Assembly: GCF_030548175.1 (NCBI RefSeq) | Contig: NZ_JAUORX010000002.1 | Span: 310,001 to 374,000 of the forward strand | DNA from: Cognatishimia sp. 1_MG-2023 | GTDB lineage: Bacteria; Pseudomonadota; Alphaproteobacteria; Rhodobacterales; Rhodobacteraceae | Direction: 5' to 3' | DNA length: 64,000 bases | Position numbers and translations under genes: made by a program | The notes under the pieces: generated by a model | Databases searched by the model: none | The model's input: the letters and a program-made list of their open reading frames with translations, nothing else | Told to the model about the DNA's origin: nothing | Shown here: positions 35,302 through 44,344 of the stretch, one piece after another | How positions within the stretch are numbered: the first letter of the stretch is position 1 | Layout of the letters: every line of letters starts with the position of its first letter

Positions 35302-36663
35302 ATGACTGACGGAACGTGGATTACCGTTATCTCACTTGGGGTAACATTCTTCTTCATGCTCGGCGTACCGGTCTTTCTTGTGATCGGATACTGGGTAATC
35401 GGCATGAGCTTCTTGCTCGGCCTTCCTCTCATCAACACAGGTTCTGCCTTGGCAGACGTGTTTACAGATGGCTTTGCACTCTTAGCGATGCCGCTGTTCA
35501 TTCTGACCGGTGACTTGATCAACCGTTCAGGTATTGCCAAACGACTGTCTGACTTCGCTTATGCTTGCCTTGGCTGGCTGCGCGGTGGTCTGGCGATGGC
35601 AGCTTTGGGCGCTTGCGGCTTGTTCGCGGCGATCTCGGGCTCTAACTCGGCAACAACAGCAACCATTGGTTCCATGCTTCACCCGGAAATGGTGAAGGGT
35701 GGTTATGACGAACGCTTCTCAGCGGCCACAGCGGCTGCCGGTGGTACCGTTGGGATCATCATCCCGCCATCAATCATCTTTATTGTTTACGGCTTCTTGC
35801 TGAACCTACCTATTTCCGAGCTCTTCGTAGCCGGTATCATCCCAGGTTCCTTGATGGTCTTTGCAATGATGTCTGTGGCATTTGTCATCTGTACCGTGAA
35901 CGGTTGGGGCTACCTCATCAAACTACAACTCGGTCGTGTCTTTAAGACCGCGGTTGGCGCATGGTTGGGTTTCTTTGCCATCGGTCTGGTTCTTTGGGGT
36001 ATCTACACTGGTAAGTTCTCACCAACTGAAGCTGCGGGCGTTACCGTTGGTTTCTGTATCATCGTCGGCTTTGTCAGCCTTCCGATCTACAGGTTGATGG
36101 GTTCTCCTTCCGAAGACCGTGATTTCAAAGAACGTGGCATTGGTGAATACCTAGTGGTCAAAGGCTTTGGCCCACTGGAATTGCCATCTATCACAATGCG
36201 TTCCGCTCAAATCGCAGGTATCCTTGCACCGCTGATCGCCGTTTCGGTTGTTATGCAGCAAATCCTGTCGGTTCTGGGTGCTCAGCAAATCATTGGTGAC
36301 TTTGTACGTGGCATGGGTGGTTACTATGCGGTTCTCTTTACCTCGATGGCGATCGTTTTTGTTGCCGGCATGGTTCTAGAATCACTTCCAGTAACAATCA
36401 TTCTTGCGCCGATCTTGGCTCCGATTGCTCATTCTGTAGGCGTTGAGCCTGTACAGTTTGCCGTGATCTTCCTTGTTGGTGCATCGATTGGCTTTATTAC
36501 GCCGCCCTATGGTTTGAACCTTTATGTTGCATCCGGAGTTACCGGGGTGCCGTATTTCAAACTTCTGCGCTATACGGTGCCGTATCTATTTGCCTTGCTG
36601 GCGGTCTGGATTTTGATTGCGCTTGTACCAAGCCTCTCGACTGTTCTGATCCCATCAGGTTAA
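35302..36663 (+). CDS. dctM: TRAP transporter large permease (DctM type)
   Basis: A 453-residue polytopic protein of the DctM family that carries the Na+-coupled translocation pathway. Family motifs include the GLFAAISGSNSATTATIGSM region (about residues 109-128) and GGTVGIIIPPSIIFIVYG. C-terminal matches include IGFITPPYGLNLYV. It forms a tripartite importer with the DctP and DctQ genes upstream. The IclR gene follows 30 bp later. Confidence 0.94.
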   Translation: MTDGTWITVISLGVTFFFMLGVPVFLVIGYWVIGMSFLLGLPLINTGSALADVFTDGFALLAMPLFILTGDLINRSGIAKRLSDFAYACLGWLRGGLAMAALGACGLFAAISGSNSATTATIGSMLHPEMVKGGYDERFSAATAAAGGTVGIIIPPSIIFIVYGFLLNLPISELFVAGIIPGSLMVFAMMSVAFVICTVNGWGYLIKLQLGRVFKTAVGAWLGFFAIGLVLWGIYTGKFSPTEAAGVTVGFCIIVGFVSLPIYRLMGSPSEDRDFKERGIGEYLVVKGFGPLELPSITMRSAQIAGILAPLIAVSVVMQQILSVLGAQQIIGDFVRGMGGYYAVLFTSMAIVFVAGMVLESLPVTIILAPILAPIAHSVGVEPVQFAVIFLVGASIGFITPPYGLNLYVASGVTGVPYFKLLRYTVPYLFALLAVWILIALVPSLSTVLIPSG

Positions 36664-36693
36664 TAAGCACATAATAAACGTTAAGGGGTAGCT

Positions 36694-37470
36694 ATGGCTG
36701 ACGGCACGAACAAAGAAAGCGGAATTCCAACCAATCTGCGCTTGCTTTTAGTGCTAGAAGCTATGGCGAAGGCCGGGGTTCCTGTGACACCCACAGAGGT
36801 GAACCAGGAACTCGGCCTCCCCAAACCAACCATCCATCGATTATTCGCCACGCTCGAAGCCGAAGGTTTCATCCAACGTGAGATCGATGGCCGAGGATAT
36901 TCACCGGGCCTTCGCCTGCGCAAAATGTCCACCGGTATCATTTCGTCTTTGCGGATCAGAACAGCGCGTGTCGCTATCCTGTCCAAGCTCGCAGACGAAA
37001 TCGGCGAAACCTGCAACATCGCTTTGCCTGACCGTGACGCCATGATCTATTTGGATCGTGTCGAAACCAAATGGCCACTTCGTATTCAGCTTCAGGTCGG
37101 GACGCGCGTTCCTTTCTATTGCACGGCCTCCGGCAAGATGTACCTCAGCTCGCTCGACAACCGGCATCTGAAAAACTACGCGACCTCTACACGTCTTGAA
37201 GCGCGCACAGAAACCACGATCACCGACTCTGATGCGTTGATTGAAGAGGTGCGCATGAGCCGCGACCGCGGCTATGCGGTTGACCGCTGCGAATTCATGG
37301 AAGGTATGACAGCCGTGGCTGTGCCTATCTATGACCCACACGGTCGTCTTGTTTCCACCTTGTCTGTCCACGCACCAGAGCAACGCTTCCCACTCGAAAG
37401 CGCCGTCAATTACGTGGAAATGCTGAAAGCCTCAGCAACGCAGCTGTCCAGTCTGCTCGACGAAGACTGA
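36694..37470 (+). CDS. IclR family transcriptional regulator
   Basis: A 258-residue regulator. The N-terminal winged helix-turn-helix (about 12-75) includes TEVNQELGLPKPTIHRLFATLE. The C-terminal effector domain has the signature RDRGYAVDRCEFMEGMTAVAVP. A clear AAGGGG ribosome-binding site precedes the start. Being last in the dctPQM unit, it probably controls that operon and the divergent GMC oxidoreductase in response to the transported compound. Confidence 0.92.
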   Translation: MADGTNKESGIPTNLRLLLVLEAMAKAGVPVTPTEVNQELGLPKPTIHRLFATLEAEGFIQREIDGRGYSPGLRLRKMSTGIISSLRIRTARVAILSKLADEIGETCNIALPDRDAMIYLDRVETKWPLRIQLQVGTRVPFYCTASGKMYLSSLDNRHLKNYATSTRLEARTETTITDSDALIEEVRMSRDRGYAVDRCEFMEGMTAVAVPIYDPHGRLVSTLSVHAPEQRFPLESAVNYVEMLKASATQLSSLLDED

Positions 37471-37499
37471 CATTTCCGACGCATTCAATGTAGATGTGT

Positions 37500-37522
37500 C
37501 AAGCGTACGAAAAATACGCTTG
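37500..37522. promoter_or_regulatory. Inverted repeat upstream of speA
   Basis: CAAGCGTA (37500-37507) is perfectly repeated inverted as TACGCTTG (37515-37522) around CGAAAAA. No U-tract follows on the plus strand, so it is more likely an operator or 5' hairpin of the speA gene than a terminator of the iclR gene. Confidence 0.4.
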
Positions 37523-37620
37523 GAAAATAGCCGATTCCCGCATAAACCGCCGCATCTGATTGCGCTAAATTTGGCGCGTCAGGCTATCATCCGTTCTACA
37601 CCTGTCTGGGGGATACCTGA

Positions 37621-39507
37621 TTGAACAAAACGCTGCCTACGCCGCACGAAATTTATGGCATTGATAAGTGGGGCAAAGACCTCATTGTCGCTATGGACAA
37701 TGGTGAGATCGGCCTCAAAAATCCGCTAAATCCATCTGCCGCGCCAATCAGCCTGCCGGGCATTCTGCGCGACTTGGATGACCGCGGTGTTCATGTGCCG
37801 ATGCTCTTGCGTGTTTCGTCTTATCTTGAAAACGAAATCAGCCATATCAACGAATGCTTCGCAGAAGCCATTCAACGCGTGGCCTACAAAGGCAACTACC
37901 GCGGCGTCTTTCCGATTAAGGTCAATCAACAAGCACAGGTGATTGAACGGATCGTCGAGTTCGGCAAGCGCTACAGCTATGGCCTAGAGGCCGGCTCCAA
38001 ACCCGAGCTGGTGATCGCCCTCGCACATCGTCTTGGCCGCGAGGCATTGATTGTCTGCAACGGCATCAAAGACGAAGAATTTATCAGCCTCGCCACTCTG
38101 TCGCGCAAAATTGGCTTTAACACAGTCATCGTGCTCGAAAGCCCGAAAGAAGCCGACACCGTAATCAAAGTGGTCAAGGAACTGGGCGTCGAACCCATGC
38201 TTGGCGTGCGCGTAAAGCTGACCAATCAGATTTCCGGCAAATGGGAAAAAAGCTCTGGCGACCGCTCTGCCTTTGGCATGAACACCGATCAGTTGATCGC
38301 AGTCATCGACAAGCTGCGCGACGCGGGCCTGCTGCATTGCCTCAAACTACAGCACAGCCATCTGGGCAGCCAAGTTCCAGACGTCAACGACGTCCGCCGC
38401 GCGGTCTCCGAAGCCTGCCGTTTCTACACCGAACTCACCCGCGAAGGCGTCCCACTGACGCACCTCGATCTGGGCGGCGGTCTTGGTGTCGACTACACCG
38501 GTGAGAAAAGCGCGACTGAAAGCTCGATCAATTACACCATGCGCGAATATTGCACCAACGTCGTTGAAACGGTGCAATACGCTATGGATGCCGCAGGCAT
38601 CGACCACCCAGACATCGTGACCGAAAGCGGCCGCGCCGTGGTTGCGACCTCGTCCATGCTGATTTTTAACGTGCTCGAAGCCACGCTTTACGACGCGCCA
38701 ACCGCGCCCAAAGCTGAAGCCGAAGATCACCACCTGATCAGCGATCTTCTGGCAATCACCGAATATATCTCCGCTGAGCGTCTACAAGAATGTTGGAACG
38801 ACGCGAACTTTTACCGCAACGAATTGCGCGCGCTCTTTCACCGCGGCTACATCGACCTTCGTCAAATGGCCCGCGCCGAACGCATCTATCTGCACCTGAT
38901 GTCACGCATCAAACAGCACGCCGCCTTTGACAACATCTCTGTTTCCGACGAGCAGTTGAACACGTTGTCAGACATCTACCATTGCAACTTCTCGCTGTTC
39001 CAATCGCTGCCAGACGTCTGGGCCATTGATCAGCTGCACCCAATGGTGCCGCTGCAAATGCTCAACCAACATCCAGACCGGCGCGCCGTACTGTCTGACA
39101 TCACCTGTGACAGCGATGGCAAAGTCGATCGTTTCATTCTGGCCGATGGCATCAGCCACAGCTTGCCAGTCCACACACTCCCGGAAAACGAACCCTATTA
39201 CATGGGCGTTTTCTTTGTGGGCGCCTACCAAGAAACATTGGGCGATTTGCACAACCTCTTTGGTGACACCAACGTCGCCACAATCGACCTACGCGCCGAC
39301 GGCGGTTTTGATCTCTTGCACGAACAAGAAGGCGACACGATTTCCGAAGTTCTGTCTTACGTGGAATTCGATCCCCAAGACTGCGTCGCCGCCTTCCGCC
39401 GCATGGTTGACGAAGCCATTTCGTCCGGCGCATTAAAATCCAAAGACCGCAAATTGTTGATGGGTGCCTATCGCGACTCAATCAACGGCTATACCTATTA
39501 CGAATAA
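37621..39507 (+). CDS. speA: Biosynthetic arginine decarboxylase
   Basis: A 628-residue fold-III PLP decarboxylase turning arginine into agmatine. The PLP Lys is in FPIKVNQQAQVIE near residue 101. The glycine-rich phosphate region is HLDLGGGLGVDYTG, and the C-terminal active-site Cys/Asp stretch follows DITCDSDGKVDRF. Length equals SpeA of other bacteria. The start is TTG, supported by GGGGGA 7 nt upstream and by the lack of another start before residue 25. First gene of a polyamine cluster. Confidence 0.95.
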   Translation: MNKTLPTPHEIYGIDKWGKDLIVAMDNGEIGLKNPLNPSAAPISLPGILRDLDDRGVHVPMLLRVSSYLENEISHINECFAEAIQRVAYKGNYRGVFPIKVNQQAQVIERIVEFGKRYSYGLEAGSKPELVIALAHRLGREALIVCNGIKDEEFISLATLSRKIGFNTVIVLESPKEADTVIKVVKELGVEPMLGVRVKLTNQISGKWEKSSGDRSAFGMNTDQLIAVIDKLRDAGLLHCLKLQHSHLGSQVPDVNDVRRAVSEACRFYTELTREGVPLTHLDLGGGLGVDYTGEKSATESSINYTMREYCTNVVETVQYAMDAAGIDHPDIVTESGRAVVATSSMLIFNVLEATLYDAPTAPKAEAEDHHLISDLLAITEYISAERLQECWNDANFYRNELRALFHRGYIDLRQMARAERIYLHLMSRIKQHAAFDNISVSDEQLNTLSDIYHCNFSLFQSLPDVWAIDQLHPMVPLQMLNQHPDRRAVLSDITCDSDGKVDRFILADGISHSLPVHTLPENEPYYMGVFFVGAYQETLGDLHNLFGDTNVATIDLRADGGFDLLHEQEGDTISEVLSYVEFDPQDCVAAFRRMVDEAISSGALKSKDRKLLMGAYRDSINGYTYYE

Positions 39508-39541
39508 CGCCTGTCACAGCAGACAGTTGGAGGACAACATC

Positions 39542-40753
39542 ATGGGTAAAACACTCGTCGTCGGGGCAGGGGGCGTCTCCCACGCTGCCGTACATAAAAT
39601 GGCAATGAATGCGGACATCTTCACCGATATCACGCTGGCCAGCCGTACCAAATCCAAATGCGACGCCATCGCCGCCGCGGTTCTGGAACGCACAGGCGTT
39701 ACGATCAAAACCGCGCAGCTTGACGCGAATGTCGTTGCTGACACCGTGGCCTTGATCCGCGAAACCGGTGCTGAATTGTTGGTGAACCTCGCACTACCAT
39801 ACCAAGATTTGGTGCTAATGGACGCCTGCCTAGAGGCCGGTTGCCACTATCTAGATACAGCCAACTACGAACCCGAAGACGTGGCGAAATTCGAATACCA
39901 CTGGCAATGGGCCTACCAGGACAAATTCAAAGAGGCAGGCCTCACCGCCATCCTCGGCTCTGGCTTTGATCCGGGCGTGACCTCTGTCTTTGCAACATGG
40001 CTGAAGAAGCACAAGCTCGACACCATCCGCCAAATCGACATCCTCGATGCCAATGGCGGCGACAACGGCCAAGCCTTTGCCACCAACTTCAACCCCGAAA
40101 TCAACTTGCGCGAAGTCCTCGCAGAGGTGCGTCATTGGGAAAACGGCGCATGGCAACACAGCCCGGCGCTGACCAACAAACAAACCTTTGATTTCCCAGG
40201 TGTTGGTACGAAAAACATGTACCAAATGTACCACGAAGAGCTAGAGAGCCTCTCCACTCACTTCCCAGAAATCGAACGCGCCCGCTTCTGGATGACTTTC
40301 GGTGATGCCTACATCATGCACGCAACCGTTCTGCAAAACGTTGGCATGACCCGCATCGACCCAGTGATGCACGACGGCAAAGAAATTATCCCGATTCAGT
40401 TCCTAAAAACCCTACTGCCTGATCCCGGCGATCTGGGTGCCTTGACCAAAGGCAAGGCCTGCATTGGTGACATCGCGACGGGTCAAGCCAAAGACGGTTC
40501 AGGCGAAAAAACCTATTACATCTACAACATCTGCGACCACGAGGAATGCTTTGCCGAGGTCGGTTCACAAGCGGTCTCCTACACCACCGGCGTCCCAGCC
40601 ATGATCGGCGCAGCTCAGCTGCTCAAAGGCAACTGGAAACAGCCGGGCGTCTGGAACATGGAACAACTTGATCCAGATGACTTCATGGACATGCTCAACA
40701 CCCACGGCCTTCCGTGGCAAGTCCACGAACTCGACGGTCCCGTCGACTTCTAA
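39542..40753 (+). CDS. Carboxynorspermidine/carboxyspermidine dehydrogenase-like enzyme
   Basis: A 403-residue saccharopine-dehydrogenase-fold protein beginning with a nucleotide motif VVGAGGVSHAAVHKMA. It resembles carboxyspermidine dehydrogenase (Lys1/CASDH), which condenses a diamine with aspartate semialdehyde using NADPH. Given the speA gene 34 bp upstream, the amine could be putrescine (giving carboxyspermidine) or agmatine (giving carboxyaminopropylagmatine). The start used has TTGGAGGA before it; the longer frame overlaps speA. A strong terminator follows. Confidence 0.88.
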   Translation: MGKTLVVGAGGVSHAAVHKMAMNADIFTDITLASRTKSKCDAIAAAVLERTGVTIKTAQLDANVVADTVALIRETGAELLVNLALPYQDLVLMDACLEAGCHYLDTANYEPEDVAKFEYHWQWAYQDKFKEAGLTAILGSGFDPGVTSVFATWLKKHKLDTIRQIDILDANGGDNGQAFATNFNPEINLREVLAEVRHWENGAWQHSPALTNKQTFDFPGVGTKNMYQMYHEELESLSTHFPEIERARFWMTFGDAYIMHATVLQNVGMTRIDPVMHDGKEIIPIQFLKTLLPDPGDLGALTKGKACIGDIATGQAKDGSGEKTYYIYNICDHEECFAEVGSQAVSYTTGVPAMIGAAQLLKGNWKQPGVWNMEQLDPDDFMDMLNTHGLPWQVHELDGPVDF

Positions 40754-40763
40754 ATTCCAAATC

Positions 40764-40796
40764 GGGGCGCGGCTCATACCCGCGCCCCAGTTTTTT
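40764..40796 (+). terminator. Intrinsic terminator inside the polyamine cluster
   Basis: GGGGCGCGG (40764-40772) pairs perfectly with CCGCGCCCC (40780-40788) and is followed by AG and six T residues. It should end the speA-dehydrogenase transcript before nspC. Confidence 0.85.
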
Positions 40797-40834
40797 CTTG
40801 ATCCAAATACCTCGGGGTCTGGGGCAGGGCCCCA
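40795..40834 (-). repeat. Dispersed hairpin GTATTT repeat, copy A4 (minus orientation)
   Basis: On the minus strand, hairpin TGGGGC-CCT-GCCCCA is followed by CCCCGAGGTATTTGGATCAA and then GAA. The tail agrees with copies A1-A3; the part just before it is closer to the B copies, linking the two subtypes. Confidence 0.55.
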
Positions 40835-40858
40835 GCGCTATCAGCAAAAGGGCCACGC

Positions 40859-42028
40859 ATGAGCGACATGATGACCACCCAAGCCGGAGATCCCGGCGCG
40901 TTCCGTGATTTTGACCTCTCGCGCGTGCCGTCCCCCTGTTTCGTCGTCGACAAAGCCGCCGTTGAACGCAATCTAAAAGTGCTGAAAGACGTCTCTGACC
41001 GCTCCGGCTGCCAAGTCCTTGCTGCTCTCAAAGCCTTCTCCATGTTCGCCCTCGCGCCGCTTATTCGCCAATACCTGCCCGGCACCTGCGCCAGTGGCAT
41101 CTACGAGGCCCGGCTCGCTCGCGAAGAATACGGCGGCGAAGTCGTCACCTTCTGTGCTGCCTACAAAGACGCAGAAATTGACGAAATCATTGCGCTGTCT
41201 GACCACGTCATTTTCAACAGCCCCGCGCAAAAAGACCGGTTCCTCGCCAAATGCCAAGCCGCTGGCGTTCAGGTTGGCCTGCGCATCAATCCCGAACATT
41301 CCGTGGGCGAGATCGCCAAATACGATCCCTCCGCGCCATGCTCCCGCCTTGGCACCCCGATCAGCCAACTGACACCAGAGGCACTAAAGGGCGTTGATGG
41401 CATCCATATCCACACCCTGTGTGAGCAAGGCATTGACCCACTTCTACGCATTTGGTCTGCCGTCGAATTTAAGCTCCTGCCATATTTCAACCAATTGAAA
41501 TGGATCAACTTTGGCGGCGGCCACCACATCACCCGCGCCGATTATGATCGTGACGTGCTGATCCATCTGCTCAAAGACATCCGCACCAAATACGACATCG
41601 ATGTCATCATCGAACCGGGCGAGGCCGTCGCGCTGGATGCGGGCATCTTGGTTGGCGAAATCCTCGACACCACCCACAACAGCATGAACATCGCCATCAC
41701 CGACATCTCGGCCACCTGCCATATGCCCGATGTGATAGAGGCCCCGTATCGCCCCGCCTTGCTCGGTGAAACCGACAGCGGCCACACCTATCGCCTCGGC
41801 GGGCCAAGCTGCCTCGCAGGCGACGTCATCGGCGACTACACTTGGGACCAACCGTTACAAATCGGCCAACGCTTCGCCTTTCTGGATCAGGCGCATTATT
41901 CCATGGTTAAAACCAACACCTTCAACGGCGTTCCGCTGCCCACCATCGCGCTTTGGGACAGCACCAATGATGATCTGCGCATCATCAAACAATTCTCCTA
42001 TTCCGATTTCAAAACCCGCCTTTCCTGA
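40859..42028 (+). CDS. nspC: Carboxynorspermidine decarboxylase-like enzyme
   Basis: A 389-residue fold-III PLP decarboxylase. The PLP Lys is in LAALKAFSMF near residue 50. The glycine-rich loop is INFGGGHHITRADYD, and the active-site Cys region is ISATCHMPDVIE. In the carboxyspermidine route it decarboxylates carboxy(nor)spermidine to spermidine or norspermidine. It sits between the dehydrogenase and an agmatinase-like gene, 10 bp before the latter. A related activity on carboxyaminopropylagmatine would look the same at this level. The symbol is by family resemblance. Confidence 0.88.
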   Translation: MSDMMTTQAGDPGAFRDFDLSRVPSPCFVVDKAAVERNLKVLKDVSDRSGCQVLAALKAFSMFALAPLIRQYLPGTCASGIYEARLAREEYGGEVVTFCAAYKDAEIDEIIALSDHVIFNSPAQKDRFLAKCQAAGVQVGLRINPEHSVGEIAKYDPSAPCSRLGTPISQLTPEALKGVDGIHIHTLCEQGIDPLLRIWSAVEFKLLPYFNQLKWINFGGGHHITRADYDRDVLIHLLKDIRTKYDIDVIIEPGEAVALDAGILVGEILDTTHNSMNIAITDISATCHMPDVIEAPYRPALLGETDSGHTYRLGGPSCLAGDVIGDYTWDQPLQIGQRFAFLDQAHYSMVKTNTFNGVPLPTIALWDSTNDDLRIIKQFSYSDFKTRLS

Positions 42029-42038
42029 AAGCCTAGCC

Positions 42039-42881
42039 ATGAATATCTTTCTAGATAGTGAACTCACCGCCGCTGAACGCGCCGAAACCGCTAAATTTCG
42101 AGTGATCCCCGTGCCGCTTGAACGCACGGTGTCCTACGGCTCTGGCACCGCAAATGGCCCCGCCGCGATCATCGAGGCATCCAATGAACTCGAACGCATC
42201 ACCAACGGCGCAGAACCCTGCGCGCAGGGCATCCTGACAGAGCCCGCTGTAGATTGCACAGGCGATCTACCGGACGTCATGGAACGTATCGCAAAGCGCA
42301 CCGAAGCTGCTGTAAACGCCGGGAAAACACCCGTCACTTTGGGCGGGGAACACTCCCTTAGCTATGGCGCGGTCATGGGCGTCGCCCGCGCGCTCGGTCG
42401 CCCCATCGGCATCGTGCAAATTGATGCCCACGCCGACCTGCGCGTTGCCTACCAGGGCAACAAACATAGCCACGCATCCGTAATGCATCTGCTTTCAGAA
42501 GAGGGCGTAAAGCTTGCCCAATTCGGCGTCCGCGCCCTTTGTGAACAAGAACAAGACAGTCGGAAAACCAATCAAGTTTTCTACAAAGACGCCGAAGAAT
42601 TGGTGGTTAACAACATCCACGCCGTCGATCTGCCAGATGACTTCCCCCAAGACGTCTATGTCAGCTTTGATGTCGATGGCCTTGATCCCAGCCAAATGCC
42701 CGCCACCGGCACCCCAGTGCCCGGCGGCCTTGGCTATTACCAAGCGCTGCGTCTTGTCGAACACGCCCTAAAGGGCCGCAATTGCGTTGGGCTGGATGTG
42801 GTCGAACTGGCCCCAGACGGCAATGCCGCATGGGATTTCACCGCCGCACAAATCGTCTATCGGCTCATGGCAGCCTGCTAA
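42039..42881 (+). CDS. speB: Agmatinase / aminopropylagmatine ureohydrolase-like enzyme
   Basis: A 280-residue ureohydrolase with the binuclear Mn2+ site. First ligand His is in GGEHSLSYG, then QIDAHADLR, and DVDGLDPSQMPATGTP near the C-terminus. It would hydrolyse agmatine to putrescine and urea, or aminopropylagmatine to spermidine. The frame extends upstream into nspC; the ATG at 42039 is used because the N-terminus of the fold begins there. The 3' end overlaps the convergent dehydrogenase gene by 4 bp. Confidence 0.88.
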   Translation: MNIFLDSELTAAERAETAKFRVIPVPLERTVSYGSGTANGPAAIIEASNELERITNGAEPCAQGILTEPAVDCTGDLPDVMERIAKRTEAAVNAGKTPVTLGGEHSLSYGAVMGVARALGRPIGIVQIDAHADLRVAYQGNKHSHASVMHLLSEEGVKLAQFGVRALCEQEQDSRKTNQVFYKDAEELVVNNIHAVDLPDDFPQDVYVSFDVDGLDPSQMPATGTPVPGGLGYYQALRLVEHALKGRNCVGLDVVELAPDGNAAWDFTAAQIVYRLMAAC

Positions 42882-43729
42882 ACAGAACTCGGATCATAGG
42901 CCCGGCGCACCATCACCGCCGGGTCTTTGTGACCAAGCCCAGCCTCAACAGCATCCCCCGCATGCGCCGCAAATTGCACCAGCATTTCTGAATCCAACCC
43001 ATAAGATTGCACCACACGCCGGAACACGTCAGCATCTTTTAGGGCAGTTTGGATTTCAAACCCTACGTCATCGTCATCCCCTAGAATTTTAGGCAAACGG
43101 TCCGTCACCATGGGCAGACCCGCTGGCCCGCCACAGACGATCTTCATAACCGTCTCAAGCGGCAATCCCGCCGCCTTGGCCACAGGCATCATTTCCATCA
43201 AGCCGTTAAAATAGGTCTGTAACATGCTGTTATTGATGGTTTTCATCGCCAAACCAGCGCCCAATGGACCCACATGAAAGATCCGCTCGGAAATAGAGAC
43301 CAAGCTACGCCGCGCGCGGTTTGCGGCCTCATCAGAGCCGCCAATGAAAATCCCACATTTGCCCGCAGTAACCAGTTCAGGCCCACCAGAAATCGGGGCG
43401 TCTACCGTACTCGCGCCCTTATCCGTAATCCGCTGCAAGCGATCCTGCAAAACTGCCGGAACAACAGTGCTGGTTTCAATAATCTGTTTCCCTGTCAAAT
43501 CGCAGTCCAACAGCGCATCCAAAACCTCGCCCACAGCGTGATCATTCAACAGGCTCAAAATCAGCGTGTCGCTCGCCGCCACAAGTGCGGGCAGGTCCGC
43601 CGCATTCGAAATGCCATCAACCGCGCGCCCACTTCGGGTCCATCCCAATACGGGATGCCCTTGATCCGCCATACGTCGCGCAATCGCGCCGCCCATACGC
43701 CCCAGCCCAACAACACCAATTGTTTCCAT
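42878..43729 (-). CDS. 3-hydroxyisobutyrate dehydrogenase-like NAD(P)-dependent oxidoreductase
   Basis: A 283-residue beta-hydroxyacid dehydrogenase. It has the Rossmann motif VVGLGRMGGAIARRM at residues 5-19, the substrate motif VDAPISGGPELVTAGK, and the catalytic Lys in LAMKTINNSML. It may act on 3-hydroxyisobutyrate, tartronate semialdehyde or a similar acid. The frame extends 300 nt upstream without support; the ATG at 43729 has GGAGAG before it. Confidence 0.87.
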   Translation of the reverse strand: METIGVVGLGRMGGAIARRMADQGHPVLGWTRSGRAVDGISNAADLPALVAASDTLILSLLNDHAVGEVLDALLDCDLTGKQIIETSTVVPAVLQDRLQRITDKGASTVDAPISGGPELVTAGKCGIFIGGSDEAANRARRSLVSISERIFHVGPLGAGLAMKTINNSMLQTYFNGLMEMMPVAKAAGLPLETVMKIVCGGPAGLPMVTDRLPKILGDDDDVGFEIQTALKDADVFRRVVQSYGLDSEMLVQFAAHAGDAVEAGLGHKDPAVMVRRAYDPSSV

Positions 43730-43867
43730 GTGCGCTCTCCAACAAAATTTGATGTGACGAAGGGGCGCCAGCCACGACCCTCTGGGCGGTATCTTTTCAC
43801 ACTCTTTGGTGGCTGTCATGGCGGTTTCGTATGTGGTCCGACTTTGCGTAAATTGCGCTAGTCGAAT

Positions 43868-43958
43868 CGTACGTTTCAGCCGCCGAAACGTACGAAACTC
43901 AACTTTACGAAAAATGAACGGTCCAAACGCCCCAAACGCAACCGTTTCGCGGCGAAAC
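43868..43958. repeat. Cluster of perfect palindromes between tRNA-Thr and the dehydrogenase gene
   Basis: CGTACGTTTC (43868-43877) is inverted at 43885-43894 around AGCCGCC. A second palindrome, GTTTCGC-G-GCGAAAC, is at 43944-43958. Words such as TACGAAA and GTTTCG recur through about 140 bp. The region holds no credible ORF. It may be an operator array or the remains of a mobile element. Confidence 0.45.
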
Positions 43959-43984
43959 CTAGTGATGAATTTTGAAAGAAGAGA

Positions 43985-44059
43985 TGGTGCTGCTGGGGAG
44001 AATTGAACTCCCGACCTCGTCATTACCAATGACGCGCTCTACCACTGAGCTACAGCAGC
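43985..44059 (-). tRNA. tRNA-Thr (anticodon GGT)
   Basis: A 75-nt cloverleaf with encoded CCA. The acceptor GCTGCTG pairs with CAGCAGC. The D arm is GCTCAGTGGTAGAGC, the anticodon stem CGTCA/TGACG closes the loop TTGGTAA, and the T arm is GGGAG-TTCAATT-CTCCC. Every stem is fully paired. The anticodon GGT reads ACC and ACU codons. Confidence 0.96.
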
Positions 44060-44174
44060 CAACTGTTGGTCCGAAACCCAAAGTCTCGTTGACTGTGGCG
44101 CGGTGATTAGACTCAAATTTCAGATCGCGCAAGGGCATCTAGAATGTTTTTTTCGCCTCATGTATGGAAAGTAC

Positions 44175-44339
44175 ATGGAAAGCAAAAAAACACCTTCTGG
44201 ATACGCTGCCGAAGCCAAAAGACGCGAAGACCGTCTAAAAGCTGCGCTAAAAGCGAATATGGGCCGCCGAAAGGCCCAAGCAAAGGCGCGGGCAAGCGAC
44301 ACCAAAGGGACAGAGGCAGAGTCTGCGGGCAAGGAGTAA
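44175..44339 (+). CDS. Small basic protein upstream of murA
   Basis: A 54-residue, very basic, helix-prone protein (Lys, Arg and Ala rich: [20 protein letters not shown]). The ATG at 44175 is favoured because GGAAAG precedes it. It ends 5 bp before murA, so it is probably co-translated with it. No domain is recognised. Short Lys/Arg/Ala-rich tails of this kind are common in this clade, and conservation upstream of murA would argue for a real gene. Confidence 0.6.
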   Translation: MESKKTPSGYAAEAKRREDRLKAALKANMGRRKAQAKARASDTKGTEAESAGKE

Positions 44340-44344
44340 GAGTT

